Made by a program: the position numbers and the translations under genes. DNA of 64,000 nt, from positions 1-64,000 of the forward strand of contig DASXTQ010000034.1 of the NCBI GenBank assembly GCA_036505295.1. Reading direction: 5' to 3'. The stretch is from WS-7 sp036505295. Lineage in GTDB: Bacteria; Eisenbacteria; RBG-16-71-46; SZUA-252. Below the pieces are notes generated by a model. The model saw only the letters and a list, made by a program, of their open reading frames with translations. It was not told where the DNA came from and ran no database searches. Positions 27,303-36,068 of this stretch are shown here, piece by piece (the first letter of the stretch is position 1; every line of letters starts with the position of its first letter).

Positions 27303-28159
27303 CCACGGAACACGGGATCACCCGTCCAAAGACTACAGTTCGCACGATCCGCGAGATGAAAGGTCAGCGTGTGCGGATCGTTTCCGTGACGGCGTACGAC
27401 TACCCGACCGCGCGGCTCGCGGATGAAGCCGGCGTGGACCTGATCCTGGTGGGGGACTCGGTCGGGATGGTGGTCTTGGGGTACGAGTCGACGATTCCGG
27501 TGACCCTGAGCGAGATGGCACACCACCTGAAGGCGGTCCTGCGCGCGCAGCCGCGGGCGCTCGTTGTGGCGGATTTGCCCTTTCTCAGTTTCCAGACGAG
27601 CCCCGAGGATGCGGTGCGGAATAGCGGACGCCTGATGAAGCGCGGCGCCGAGGCGGTGAAGCTCGAGGGAGGGAAGCGGATGCTGCCCCAGATCGAGGCG
27701 ATTCTTGCCGCCGACATTCCGGTCTTGGGCCATCTCGGGCTCACGCCGCAATCGGTGCATCAGTTCGGCGGATACCGCGTCCAGGGACGTGACCGTGCGG
27801 GGGCGGACGCTCTCCGAAGCGATGCGATCGCGCTCGAGCGCGCCGGGTGCTTCGCGGTCGTCCTGGAGGGCGTGCCGCTCGAGCTGGGTCGAGAGATCAC
27901 CGCGGCCCTGCAGATCCCCACGATCGGTATCGGGGCCGGCATGCACTGCGACGGTCAGGTGCTCGTGCTCCACGACCTGATCGGATTGAGCTTCGGAAAG
28001 CCCGCCCGATTCGTGAGGCGTTACGCCGAGGCGGGGGAAACGATCCGGAACGCGATCTCGGCTTTTCGCGAGGACGTGCGGGCCGGTCGGTATCCCTCCG
28101 AGGAGGAGAGTTACGCCGCGGCGCCGGAGAGACCCGAAACGAAGCCGTGCGGATCGTAA
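27299..28159 (+). CDS. panB: 3-methyl-2-oxobutanoate hydroxymethyltransferase
   Basis: A 286-residue TIM-barrel enzyme making ketopantoate from alpha-ketoisovalerate and 5,10-methylene-THF. It has SVTAYDYPTARLADEAG, LVGDSVGMVVLGY, VKLEGG, LGLTPQSVHQFGGYRVQGR and GIGAGMHCDGQVLV. Start GTG overlaps the kinase stop. It forms an operon with panC, feeding CoA synthesis with coaX. Confidence 0.96.
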   Translation: MTTEHGITRPKTTVRTIREMKGQRVRIVSVTAYDYPTARLADEAGVDLILVGDSVGMVVLGYESTIPVTLSEMAHHLKAVLRAQPRALVVADLPFLSFQTSPEDAVRNSGRLMKRGAEAVKLEGGKRMLPQIEAILAADIPVLGHLGLTPQSVHQFGGYRVQGRDRAGADALRSDAIALERAGCFAVVLEGVPLELGREITAALQIPTIGIGAGMHCDGQVLVLHDLIGLSFGKPARFVRRYAEAGETIRNAISAFREDVRAGRYPSEEESYAAAPERPETKPCGS

Positions 28160-29022
28160 CCCGCGGCGCCGACCTGCGGGCGCTCTCCCGTCGCGCGCGT
28201 CAGAGCGGCATGACCGTGGGCTTCGTCCCGACCATGGGCTACCTTCACGATGGTCATCTTGCCCTGATCCGCCGAGCTCGAAGCGAGCATCACAGGCTCG
28301 CGGTCTCCGTATTCGTGAATCCGCTCCAGTTCGGACCCAAGGAGGATTTCGCGCGATATCCCCGGGACGAGGTCCGCGACGTCCGCCTGTGTCGCGACGC
28401 GGGCTGCGACTGGTTCTTTCTCCCCCGCGTCCGATCCCTCTATCCACCCGGCTTCAGGACCACGGTCGCCCCGGGGCCGCTCGCCGATCTCTGGGAAGGG
28501 AGCGCCCGCCCCGGGCATTTCCGCGGCGTCACGACGGTCGTCCTGAAGCTCCTCAATCTGGTGGAACCGGACACGCTCTATCTGGGGCAAAAGGACATCC
28601 AACAGGCGCGCCTCGTCCAGGGCATGGTGCGAGACCTGGATCTTTCGACCCGGGTCACGGTCTGCCCCACCGTGCGCGAGCGGGACGGGCTGGCGCTCTC
28701 TTCGCGGAACGCCTATTTGAGCCCTGCGGAGCGCGCGCGCGCCACGGGGTTCATCCGCGCCATGCGGGAGGGCCGGGGTCTGGTCAGGTCCGGGACCCAC
28801 GAGGCGCGCCCGATTCTCTCGCTCGTCCGTCAGACGTTGCGCCGTGAGGCGCGCCCCGACGCGGTCGACTATCTTGCCTTGGTGGATCCGACGACCCTCG
28901 AACCGGTCAGCCGCCTCGACCGGGCCGGGGGATTCCTCATTGCGGCAATCCGGATCGGCAAGACCAGGCTTATCGATAATCTCTTCCTGAGGCCGCCGGT
29001 CCGACGCGCGGGGGGCACGTGA
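28147..29022 (+). CDS. panC: Pantothenate synthetase
   Basis: A 291-residue ATP-dependent ligase joining pantoate and beta-alanine. It has the HIGH-like nucleotide site VGFVPTMGYLHDGHLAL, then FVNPLQFGPKEDFARYPR, the KMSKS-like RDGLALSSRNAYL and YLGQKDIQQ (KD of the active site). The GTG at 28147, inside the panB 3' end, gives the usual short N-terminus (VRIVTRGADLRAL). The 3' end couples by GTGA to the next gene. panD is not in the window. Confidence 0.96.
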   Translation: MRIVTRGADLRALSRRARQSGMTVGFVPTMGYLHDGHLALIRRARSEHHRLAVSVFVNPLQFGPKEDFARYPRDEVRDVRLCRDAGCDWFFLPRVRSLYPPGFRTTVAPGPLADLWEGSARPGHFRGVTTVVLKLLNLVEPDTLYLGQKDIQQARLVQGMVRDLDLSTRVTVCPTVRERDGLALSSRNAYLSPAERARATGFIRAMREGRGLVRSGTHEARPILSLVRQTLRREARPDAVDYLALVDPTTLEPVSRLDRAGGFLIAAIRIGKTRLIDNLFLRPPVRRAGGT

Positions 29023-29771
29023 GCGCGCCCTCCCCCTTCGCGGCCGTGGTTCTCGCCGCGGGTCTCGGCAAGCGGATGAATTCGGACCTTCCCAAGGTAT
29101 TGCATCCCGCGCTGGGCCGGCCGCTGCTCCTTCACGTGCTCGAGCAGCTCGATCCCTTGAGTCCCCGGCAAACCATCGTGGTCGTCGGACATCGCGCCCC
29201 GCTCGTGCGCGAGGCGCTCGTGGGGCGCCGGGTGGTCTTCGCGGAGCAGGTTCCGCAGCTTGGGACCGGACACGCCGTCCAGATGGCATGGCCCGCGCTC
29301 GAAACGGGGCCCGACACGCTCCTCGTACTCGCCGGGGACATGCCGTTGATCCGGACGGCGACGTTGAAGCGCCTCCTCGAGCGGCACCGGCGCGAGGGGA
29401 ACGCGGTGACCTTTCTCTCGGGCGATCTCGCGGATCCTTCCGGGTACGGGCGGGTCGTTCGGGACGCGCGTGGGGACTTCATGAAAATCGTCGAGGAGAA
29501 GGACGCCACACCCGAGGAGCACGCTCTCTCGGAGGTGAACTCGGGGATCTATTGCTTCTCCCGCGAGCCGCTCCGGGAAGCCCTCGGATTCCTCCGCGCG
29601 GACAACCGCCAACAGGAGTATTATCTGACCGACACACTGACCTTCATCAAGGGCCGGGAGGGACGGATCGGGGTGGAGCAGGCGTCCGATGCCCGCGAGC
29701 TCCTCGGGGTGAACGACCCCGAACAGCTGGCGATGGTCGAAGAGGCGCTGCGCGCTTGGGGTGCGTCGTAA
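29019..29771 (+). CDS. GlmU-type nucleotidyltransferase, pyrophosphorylase domain only
   Basis: A 250-residue protein matching the N-terminal uridylyltransferase domain of GlmU: AAVVLAAGLGKRMNSDLPKV (nucleotide-binding and catalytic Lys), QLGTGHAV, LAGDMPLI and YYLTDTLTFI. Full-length GlmU is about 450 residues, with a left-handed beta-helix acetyltransferase domain that is absent here. It probably forms UDP-GlcNAc or a related UDP/CDP sugar; a separate acetyltransferase would be needed if it is the only GlmU. GTG start overlaps the panC stop. Its 3' end lies directly before, or overlaps, the HIT gene. Confidence 0.85.
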   Translation: MSAPSPFAAVVLAAGLGKRMNSDLPKVLHPALGRPLLLHVLEQLDPLSPRQTIVVVGHRAPLVREALVGRRVVFAEQVPQLGTGHAVQMAWPALETGPDTLLVLAGDMPLIRTATLKRLLERHRREGNAVTFLSGDLADPSGYGRVVRDARGDFMKIVEEKDATPEEHALSEVNSGIYCFSREPLREALGFLRADNRQQEYYLTDTLTFIKGREGRIGVEQASDARELLGVNDPEQLAMVEEALRAWGAS

Positions 29772-29772
29772 C

Positions 29773-30297
29773 GTGGACGTGCTCTGGGCCGGGTGGAGGA
29801 TGGCCTATATCAAGAAGGCGGGCGCGAAAGGTACCAAGCAGCCCTGCCTGTTTTGCGCGAAGGCGCGGCTCAAGCCCGGGAGGCGAAATCTGGTCTTGGC
29901 CAAGACGCCGCGGGTGCTCGCGATGCTGAATCTGTACCCCTATAACGTGGGGCACATCATGGTGGCGGCCCGGCGGCACACGGCTTCCTTGTCCGAGCTG
30001 ACGAACGAGGAGTCGCTGGAGCTGACGAAGTGGCTCGGGCGGGTGGCGACCGCTCTTAAGCGCGAGTACAAGCCGCACGGCTTCAACATCGGGTTGAACC
30101 TCGGCCGTGTCGCGGGGGCGGGCGTTCTGGGACACCTCCACTGGCACGTCGTGCCGCGGTGGAACGGCGACACGAACTTCATGCCGACGACGGCGGGAAC
30201 CAAGGTGTTGCCCGAATCGCTGGATCGGACGTACGCGCGCGTCTCGAGGGCGCTCGCCGCGATGGATCGGCGGCCCGGAAAGCGCTCGCGGCGCTAA
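29773..30297 (+). CDS. HIT-family hydrolase/phosphorylase
   Basis: A 174-residue histidine-triad protein with the catalytic LGHLHWHVVPRW and the preceding NVGHIMVAARRH. The N-terminus VLWAGWRMAYI and the zinc-like CLFCAK fit Ap4A-phosphorylase-like or galT-like members of the family, which act on dinucleotide polyphosphates. The GTG at 29773 was preferred because the family starts next to LWAPWR; a GTG at 29761 overlaps the upstream gene. The C-terminus is Arg/Lys-rich. Confidence 0.87.
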   Translation: MDVLWAGWRMAYIKKAGAKGTKQPCLFCAKARLKPGRRNLVLAKTPRVLAMLNLYPYNVGHIMVAARRHTASLSELTNEESLELTKWLGRVATALKREYKPHGFNIGLNLGRVAGAGVLGHLHWHVVPRWNGDTNFMPTTAGTKVLPESLDRTYARVSRALAAMDRRPGKRSRR

Positions 30298-30315
30298 CGC
30301 GATCGAGGTGACGCC

Positions 30316-30735
30316 GTGGCCAAGAAGTCTCGCAACGAGTCGCCGGTTCTCGATTGGGGGTTGGGGCTCTCGTTTCTCCTGATCGCGGCGTTTGCGGTCT
30401 CGGCGGCGGTTCGGGTGGGACCCCAAGCGGTGATAAAGCCGAAACAGCCGATCCGGATCCAGCTGTGGAATGGGAGCGGCCGCTCCGGGCTCGCCGCCGA
30501 GCTGGCCTCGTACCTGAGGGACGGCGGTTTCGATGTCCTGGAAGTTGCGAACGCGGATCGCTCGGACTATCGGGCGACCCTGGTGGTCAACCGGCGCGAA
30601 TACCCCGAGCCGGCGAGGGTCGTGGCGGAGTACCTGGGAACGAGCCACGTGATCCAACAAGCAGGATCCCAGGAAATGATCGACGTCACGGTGATCGTGG
30701 GCCGCGACGCGCGGCGGTGGACGCAGCCGCCCTAA
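30316..30735 (+). CDS. LytR C-terminal-domain protein with one membrane anchor
   Basis: A 139-residue protein with a single N-terminal transmembrane helix (GLGLSFLLIAAFAVSAAV) and an extracytoplasmic LytR_C-type domain (IRIQLWNGSGRSGLAAELAS, then GFDVLEV). In LytR-CpsA-Psr proteins this domain follows the phosphotransferase; here it stands alone. It may bind cell-wall glycans. GAGGTG precedes the GTG start. It lies between HIT and tatA. Confidence 0.78.
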   Translation: MAKKSRNESPVLDWGLGLSFLLIAAFAVSAAVRVGPQAVIKPKQPIRIQLWNGSGRSGLAAELASYLRDGGFDVLEVANADRSDYRATLVVNRREYPEPARVVAEYLGTSHVIQQAGSQEMIDVTVIVGRDARRWTQPP

Positions 30736-30788
30736 CCAAGGCAGGGCCCTCCTGAGAGGGCGGGCCCGGAGAGGCGACGAGTAACCCT

Positions 30789-31004
30789 ATGTTCAATATC
30801 GGGCCGCAGGAAATGTTCATCCTCTTCCTGATCATCATCCTGCTCTTCGGGGCGAAGCGCATCCCGGAGATCGGCAGGTCGATCGGAAGGGGCATTCAGG
30901 AGTTCAAGAAGGGAATGCGGGAGGTCGAGTCGGAAATCAACGCGACCGACAAAGCGGAGCCACCGAAGCCGCACGTCCTCGAGGATCCGAAGAAGCCTTC
31001 GTAA
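30789..31004 (+). CDS. tatA: Sec-independent translocase component TatA/TatB
   Basis: A 71-residue protein with a short periplasmic N-terminus, one helix (EMFILFLIIILLFGAKRIP) with the conserved FG hinge, then an amphipathic helix (IGRSIGRGIQEFKKGMREVE) and an acidic/Pro tail. The size and absence of a long tail favour TatA/TatE over TatB. GGAGAGG lies ahead of the ATG. A perfect 6-bp hairpin (GCCCTC/GAGGGC, 30746-30761) with no T-run lies in the leader. tatC is 10 kb upstream. Confidence 0.92.
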   Translation: MFNIGPQEMFILFLIIILLFGAKRIPEIGRSIGRGIQEFKKGMREVESEINATDKAEPPKPHVLEDPKKPS

Positions 31005-31049
31005 CGACCTATCGCGGATGATGCGGGTGCGAGGTCCAGCGCCCCGAGC

Positions 31050-31493
31050 TCATCCCCGGCTCCACAGCGCTTCGAGCGCGGCGGCGCAATCCTCGAGGCA
31101 TCGGCGGTCCTCTTCGCCGAACGCGTCGGCCAGCTCGCTCTCGACGTCGAGCAAGCCCACCACCTTTCCGGTCGCCGGATCCAGGATCGGAACGACGATT
31201 TCGGAGCGCGTCGTGCCGAGCGTCGTGAGGTATCGCAAATCCCGCGTCACGTCCCCGACCGCGATGGTCGATCGGGCAAGAACCGCCGCACCGCATAGAC
31301 CCTGGCTCGCGGGGAACCGCGGATGGGCGGGCGCATCCGGCCCGCTCCAGGCGATGACGCCGATCTCCTCGGGAGATACATCGTAGACCCCGGCCCAGCG
31401 GTACCCGCCCATTTCTCGGATCGCGCCGGCGATGCGCCTGGCCTTGCCGACCCGATCTCCGGAAAACGAAAGGATCTCCCGCAAGCGGGTCAA
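31050..31493 (-). CDS. GAF-domain protein resembling free methionine-(R)-sulfoxide reductase
   Basis: A 147-residue single GAF domain. QGLCGAAV and RSEIVVPILD, with VVGLLDVES, line up with fRMsr enzymes, and the first active-site Cys (in LCGAAV) is present. The resolving/catalytic Cys of the usual HIACD motif is replaced (sequence LTTLGTTRSEIV). It is therefore more likely a ligand-binding GAF protein than an active reductase. The start is a TTG without a strong ribosome binding site, so the N-terminus is uncertain. It is 13 bases downstream of the chaperone gene on the same strand. Confidence 0.72.
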   Translation of the reverse strand: MTRLREILSFSGDRVGKARRIAGAIREMGGYRWAGVYDVSPEEIGVIAWSGPDAPAHPRFPASQGLCGAAVLARSTIAVGDVTRDLRYLTTLGTTRSEIVVPILDPATGKVVGLLDVESELADAFGEEDRRCLEDCAAALEALWSRG

Positions 31494-31506
31494 CGTCGGC
31501 GATGAC

Positions 31507-33318
31507 TCAGGCTTCGAAGTAGTTCTCCCGATAGTCTTCGATCTTCGCCTTCTTGCGAACCGCCTGGATCCACTCCGTGAACCGCATCTGCCGGCGCTCG
31601 TTCAGGAGGGTGTTCCTGATTTCCACGGCCAGCTTGCGGAACTCCTCCTCGGTGGGCCTCGTATGCTCTTCGACGATTCCGATGAGGGCGGTCGAAGAAC
31701 CCGTGAGCGGCTGACTCCACGTTCCCTGGGGGGTGCCGAAGAGACCTCCCACGATTTTCGGTTCGTTGCCCACGTTTCCGAGATTGCCGTTCCGGGTGAC
31801 CTCGGGGGTGGTTGCTATGAGTCCGTGGAACGTCTTCGCGGCATCCGCCTCGGTCATGCCGGCCAGGATCGCGGCCCGCGCATGCGTGGCGGCATCCGTC
31901 GCCCCGGCGACCTGGAGCGAATGGATGAGCCGCTCGCGCGCGAAGATCCGAGCTTGGGAAAGGGGCCGAAGCCCTGCCGGCTGGCGATCGGCGATTTCGT
32001 ACAGATACCAGGCGCTCTCGGTAGGGACGGGGTGTGAAACGGAGCCGACCTTTGCCGTGAAGGTCCACCTCTCCAGTTCCGGAAAGCGGTCGAACGTTTC
32101 GTTACGGCTATTGCCTTCGCGAAAGTAGGGTGAGTCCGTGGTCGCGACCCCGGCGCGCGCGGCGGCCCTCGAAAGCCCGCTCTTGCGTGCGTCCGCGAGA
32201 ATGGCCTGCACCGACTTTCGTATGTCGCGTATCGTCTCGGCTCCGGGCTCCACTCGAAACGCGATTTCGTGGTAATGGACCATCACCTGATTCGACTTCG
32301 GGTCAAGCCAACGTTTGTCGAGCCGGAAGAGGTGGATCGAGCGCTCCTCCTTCACAACATCCGTGAGCTGCCCGGGCTCGATCGTCTTGATCGCCGCCTG
32401 AAACAAGGGGCGCAAATTCAAGAATGGGATGTCCGGGGCGTCGCCTCCGCCTGCCGCGGAGTTGATTTCAGAGTAGGTGCGCGCGTACTTCGGGAAGGAA
32501 TCCGGCTGCGCGAGGATCTGCTCGCGGATTCCGAGCATCCGCTCGCGACCGGCGGTGAAGTCCGCGCCCTTGGGCCGCCGCGGGATGATTGCGACCTGCA
32601 GCTTCACCTCCGGAGGACCCGTGAAATCCTCGGGGTGCGATCGGTAGTAAGTCTCGATGTCCGCGCCACCGATCCGTGTGGTGTCTACCGGGAAGTTATC
32701 GGACGGGAAATAGAGGTACCGCACCTTGATCTTGTCGTGGATGAGCATGAAACGATCGCGCACGTCGGCTTCCGAAACCTTGGCCCCCAAGACGATCTGC
32801 TCCTGAAGCTTCTGCTGGGGGAGGGATTGAGCCACATATGCCTCGATCTGGCTCCAGGGCACCTGCGAGTTCGGATTCTCCAGCTCCGCGATGTATTTCT
32901 TGTAGTCGAATCGCCCGCCCGTCTGGAAGCCGGGAGCCTGCACCACGAAATCCGGCGGGGCGAAGCGGATCGCGATCTTGATCTCCTCCGGGCTCGCCGT
33001 AATGCCGCGCCTTCGGACCTCCTGGCCCATCAGCTTGGCCTGGACCATCTGCTGCCAGGCTTGCTCGCGAATGTAGCTATCCTCCCCCTCGCGAAGCTCC
33101 CGGCTCGCCCGAACCTGGTTCAGAATGTTCTGATACATCCCCATGAATTCTTCGTAGCGGATCGGCTCGCCGTTGATCTTGGCGATCACGCCCGCCGGGC
33201 CCCCCGCCGAGGGCGGATTCAGAACGCCGCCGAGTTGGAGGACCCCGAACCCGACCAGGAATATGATGGCCGTGGCCCAGATGATCACCTTCATGTTGTC
33301 CCGCATGGATTGCATCAT
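31507..33318 (-). CDS. PpiD/SurA-type membrane-anchored peptidyl-prolyl isomerase
   Basis: A 603-residue periplasmic folding factor. It starts at tandem ATGs with GAGGT nine bases ahead and has one N-terminal membrane helix (VIIWATAIIFLVGFGVLQLGG). A SurA_N-like chaperone domain follows (INGEPIRYEEF, then QQMVQAKLMGQEVRRRGI), then parvulin-type segments (KLQVAIIPRRPKG ... IEPGQLTDVV) and a second, degenerate one near 380-480. This arrangement is that of PpiD, which assists folding of proteins leaving the Sec translocon. The open frame extends upstream over the histidine kinase gene, but that part is antisense and not coding. Confidence 0.9.
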   Translation of the reverse strand: MMQSMRDNMKVIIWATAIIFLVGFGVLQLGGVLNPPSAGGPAGVIAKINGEPIRYEEFMGMYQNILNQVRASRELREGEDSYIREQAWQQMVQAKLMGQEVRRRGITASPEEIKIAIRFAPPDFVVQAPGFQTGGRFDYKKYIAELENPNSQVPWSQIEAYVAQSLPQQKLQEQIVLGAKVSEADVRDRFMLIHDKIKVRYLYFPSDNFPVDTTRIGGADIETYYRSHPEDFTGPPEVKLQVAIIPRRPKGADFTAGRERMLGIREQILAQPDSFPKYARTYSEINSAAGGGDAPDIPFLNLRPLFQAAIKTIEPGQLTDVVKEERSIHLFRLDKRWLDPKSNQVMVHYHEIAFRVEPGAETIRDIRKSVQAILADARKSGLSRAAARAGVATTDSPYFREGNSRNETFDRFPELERWTFTAKVGSVSHPVPTESAWYLYEIADRQPAGLRPLSQARIFARERLIHSLQVAGATDAATHARAAILAGMTEADAAKTFHGLIATTPEVTRNGNLGNVGNEPKIVGGLFGTPQGTWSQPLTGSSTALIGIVEEHTRPTEEEFRKLAVEIRNTLLNERRQMRFTEWIQAVRKKAKIEDYRENYFEA

Positions 33319-33399
33319 GGAAAACAGACCTCGATCAAAAGCGTACGAAACGCGTGCGGCGCCCCACGGGCGCCGCGAGAACCCAGTGCTCAACACACG

Positions 33400-33428
33400 A
33401 GAATATCGCGCCCTCAGGGTTTGCGCAA
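33400..33428 (-). promoter_or_regulatory. Possible promoter for the PpiD-type gene
   Basis: On the minus strand TTGCGC (33428-33423) and TATTCT (33405-33400) are 17 bases apart, about 80 bases ahead of the ATG. The hexamers match the consensus only moderately (3 of 6 and 4 of 6). Confidence 0.35.
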
Positions 33429-33543
33429 GGGAGCCCTCGGACCCGTGACGAGGGGCGTTCCGCGTGCAATTTGGGTTGACGGGGACGCGGCGGCCGATGC
33501 AACGTGAACTCCGTGACGCTTCGAGACATTGGGGGGATCCACG

Positions 33544-34641
33544 ATGCCACGCGCTGAAGCTCCCGGCGCTGAACGCGAACTTCTGCTCCACATTCTGGAT
33601 GCGCTCGACACCGGCCTTCTTGCGCTCGACGAGGACCGGCGCGTTGTCGCAATCAACGACACGCTGGCCAAGGGGTGGGGCGTGGACCGCTCCGAGATCG
33701 AAGGGCTTCCGCTCGCGGAGGTCTTCAAGTCGGAAGCGGAGCGGTGGTATCTGCCGGAGCGCGGCGTGCGTGGCGAGTCGGGACGAGGAACCAGGGAGAT
33801 CCGCGGATCGGTGGCGGATCGCGAGGTCCTCATGCGCTACAGCGTGCGGGCTCTCGGGGATACGGGCGGCGTCGTCGTCCGGGTCGAGGACCTGGTCGAC
33901 GCGGATTCCGAGGAAGAGGTCTTCCGGAACACGGAGAGGCTCATTTCCTTGGGCGAGTTGTCGGCCCGGGTGGCCCACGAGATCCGGAACCCACTCACCG
34001 GGGTGCGCACCACCGTTCAGTTCGTCGCGTCCAAACTCAGGGCGGGCGATTCCCGCCGTGATGATCTGAACGACGTGCTCAAGGAGCTCGACCGGATCGA
34101 GCAGATCATCACGGATCTGCTCCTCTTCGCCCGACCTCAGGCTCCTCGTCCGGTCCCTACCGATGTCCACGAAGTCCTCGACAAAGTGCTCGACAACCTG
34201 GCGGTGCGCTGCCAGGAGGCGGCCGTCGAGGTGGAGCGCGATTTCGACGAGGGGCTCCCGACCGTTCTCATCGACCCCGATATGGCGCAGCAGGTTTTCC
34301 TGAACCTCGGCATCAACGCCCTCCAGGCGATGCCGGAAGGGGGCATGCTCAAGATCGGCACCGGCCTCCGGCGCACGCGGTATCGGAAGGCCTATGTGGA
34401 TGTGGTCGTGGCCGACACAGGCCCCGGAATCCCGGACGAGGTGAAGGAGAAGATCTTCGATCCCTTTTTCACGACCCGCTCCATGGGAACCGGCCTCGGT
34501 CTCTCCATTTCCCTCCAGATCGCGCGCGAGCACGGCGGCAACCTGACCGCCCGCAACAGCGCTCAAGGCGGGGCCGTATTCAAGTTCAGCCTCCCCGCGC
34601 TGCCTTCACCGGACGGGGAAGAGGCTAAGGAGGAGCGATGA
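33544..34641 (+). CDS. PAS-domain sensor histidine kinase (NtrB-like)
   Basis: A 365-residue soluble kinase. An N-terminal PAS domain (about 12-120) starts ALDTGLLALDEDRRVVAIND. HisKA has the phospho-acceptor His145 in VAHEIRNPLTG, and the ATPase domain has NLGINALQAMPEGG (N-box), VVADTGPGIP (G1), DPFFTTRSMGTGLGLSI (F and G2 boxes). No membrane helix, so it senses a cytoplasmic signal. The ATG is coupled to an upstream GGGGGG tract; a TTG 15 bases earlier is possible. It overlaps the response regulator by 4 bases (ATGA), as expected for an NtrB/NtrC-type pair. Confidence 0.93.
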   Translation: MPRAEAPGAERELLLHILDALDTGLLALDEDRRVVAINDTLAKGWGVDRSEIEGLPLAEVFKSEAERWYLPERGVRGESGRGTREIRGSVADREVLMRYSVRALGDTGGVVVRVEDLVDADSEEEVFRNTERLISLGELSARVAHEIRNPLTGVRTTVQFVASKLRAGDSRRDDLNDVLKELDRIEQIITDLLLFARPQAPRPVPTDVHEVLDKVLDNLAVRCQEAAVEVERDFDEGLPTVLIDPDMAQQVFLNLGINALQAMPEGGMLKIGTGLRRTRYRKAYVDVVVADTGPGIPDEVKEKIFDPFFTTRSMGTGLGLSISLQIAREHGGNLTARNSAQGGAVFKFSLPALPSPDGEEAKEER

Positions 34642-36068
34642 ACCTCCGGATCAGGATCGCGGACGACGAGGAGCTAATCCGGAAATCCCTTGTGAAGCTT
34701 CTGAGTGCCGAGGGATACGAGGTCGACGCGGTCGGCTCGGCCGCGGAAGTGCTCGAGTCCGTCCGGAACGACCCGCCCCAGATCCTCGTTCTCGATCTCC
34801 GGCTTCCCGACGGCAGCGGTCTCGAGCTCTTGCCTCGGCTCAAGAGCCTGGAGCCCGACCTCAAGGTCGTGGTGATCACCGCCTTCGGCGATCTCCCCAC
34901 CGCGGTCCAGGCCATGCGCCAGGGCGCCACCGATTTCATCAAGAAGCCGTACGAAATGCACGAGATGGTGCTCGCGATCGAGCGGCTCAAGGCCGGCATC
35001 GCCCGCGAGAATCAGCTCGATGCGTTCCGGCGGGGGGAGCTGGAGTCCTTTCTCAAGACGAAGATCGTAGGCGAGGCGCCCGCCATGCGCCGGATCTGGG
35101 ATTTGGTGGGCAAGGTATCCAAGAGCGAGGCAACGTCGGTCCTCATCGAAGGAGAAAGCGGTACCGGCAAGGACCTGGTCGCACGAGCGATCCACTTCGA
35201 GAGCGCGAGGCGGGGTGCGCCCTTCCTTGCCCTGAACTGCTCCTCGTTCCAGGAGCAGCTGCTCGAAAACGAGCTCTTCGGCCACGAGCGCGGGGCGTTT
35301 ACGGACGCCAGGGAACCGAAGCGTGGCCTGGTGGAGCTTGCCGATCAGGGGACCTTGTTCCTCGACGAGATCGCGGACCTCCCGTCCGCGACCCAGGCCA
35401 AGTTCCTCCGCTTCATCGAGGACCGGACGTTCAAGCGTGTCGGCGGAGCCGCGGACCTGGCGGTGGATCTCCGCATCGTCGCCGCCACCAACCGCGACTT
35501 GGATCAGACCGTCAAGGAAGGCCGCTTCCGCCAGGACCTGTACTATCGGCTCAAGGTCGTCTCCATTCTGCTGCCGCCGCTACGGGAGCGGGGGGAGGAC
35601 ATCCAGCTCCTGATCCGCCACTTCCTCGACCACTACAACGAGAAATTCCGGAAACGGTTCACGTCGATCGCGCCCGAGGTCGAAGAGATCGTTCGTTCCT
35701 ACCGCTGGCCCGGGAACGTCCGCGAGCTCCGGAACCTGGTCGAACGAATCGTGCTGCTGGAGGACGACGACACCCTGCGGGAGGACCATCTTCCCGCAGA
35801 GATGATCGCGGAAGTGGAATCGGTTCCGCGTGTCCTGCGCGACGCACTCTCCGCGCGCGCTGAAGGGGAGGAGGACATGCCGACGCTCGCCGAGGTGGAG
35901 CAGGAGCACATCCTCAAGGTTCTCGATTCCACCGACGGGAACCGCTCGCGCGCCGCGCGCATTCTCGGGATATCCCGGCAGAGCTTGATCGAACGAATCA
36001 AACGGATCGCCGCATCGCGCGGAGCGCACGCGCAAGACGAGTCGATCCGCGCTCGACTTCTTCGGTAG
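34638..36068 (+). CDS. Sigma-54-dependent response regulator (NtrC family)
   Basis: A 476-residue three-domain activator. Receiver: acidic pocket ADDEE, phospho-acceptor Asp53 in LVLDLRLP, and Lys in IKKPYE. AAA+: Walker A GESGTGKD, the sigma-54 contact loop ELFGHERGAFTDA (GAFTDA in place of GAFTGA), Walker B GTLFLDEIADLP, and sensor RWPGNVREL. C-terminal Fis-type helix-turn-helix: EQEHILKVLDSTDGNRSRAARILGISRQSL. It activates promoters of the -24/-12 type when phosphorylated by the kinase encoded just before it. Two such promoter-like sites lie directly downstream, in front of a lone receiver gene. Confidence 0.95.
   Translation: MNLRIRIADDEELIRKSLVKLLSAEGYEVDAVGSAAEVLESVRNDPPQILVLDLRLPDGSGLELLPRLKSLEPDLKVVVITAFGDLPTAVQAMRQGATDFIKKPYEMHEMVLAIERLKAGIARENQLDAFRRGELESFLKTKIVGEAPAMRRIWDLVGKVSKSEATSVLIEGESGTGKDLVARAIHFESARRGAPFLALNCSSFQEQLLENELFGHERGAFTDAREPKRGLVELADQGTLFLDEIADLPSATQAKFLRFIEDRTFKRVGGAADLAVDLRIVAATNRDLDQTVKEGRFRQDLYYRLKVVSILLPPLRERGEDIQLLIRHFLDHYNEKFRKRFTSIAPEVEEIVRSYRWPGNVRELRNLVERIVLLEDDDTLREDHLPAEMIAEVESVPRVLRDALSARAEGEEDMPTLAEVEQEHILKVLDSTDGNRSRAARILGISRQSLIERIKRIAASRGAHAQDESIRARLLR

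Noticed and set aside
30746..30761. Hairpin before tatA as a terminator
   Set aside because: No T-run follows; tatA is only about 50 bases after the LytR_C gene and is probably in the same operon.
33319..34566. Upstream continuation of the PpiD-type frame over the kinase gene (minus strand)
   Set aside because: It is antisense to a clear histidine kinase, and a membrane helix with a ribosome binding site marks the real start at 33318.
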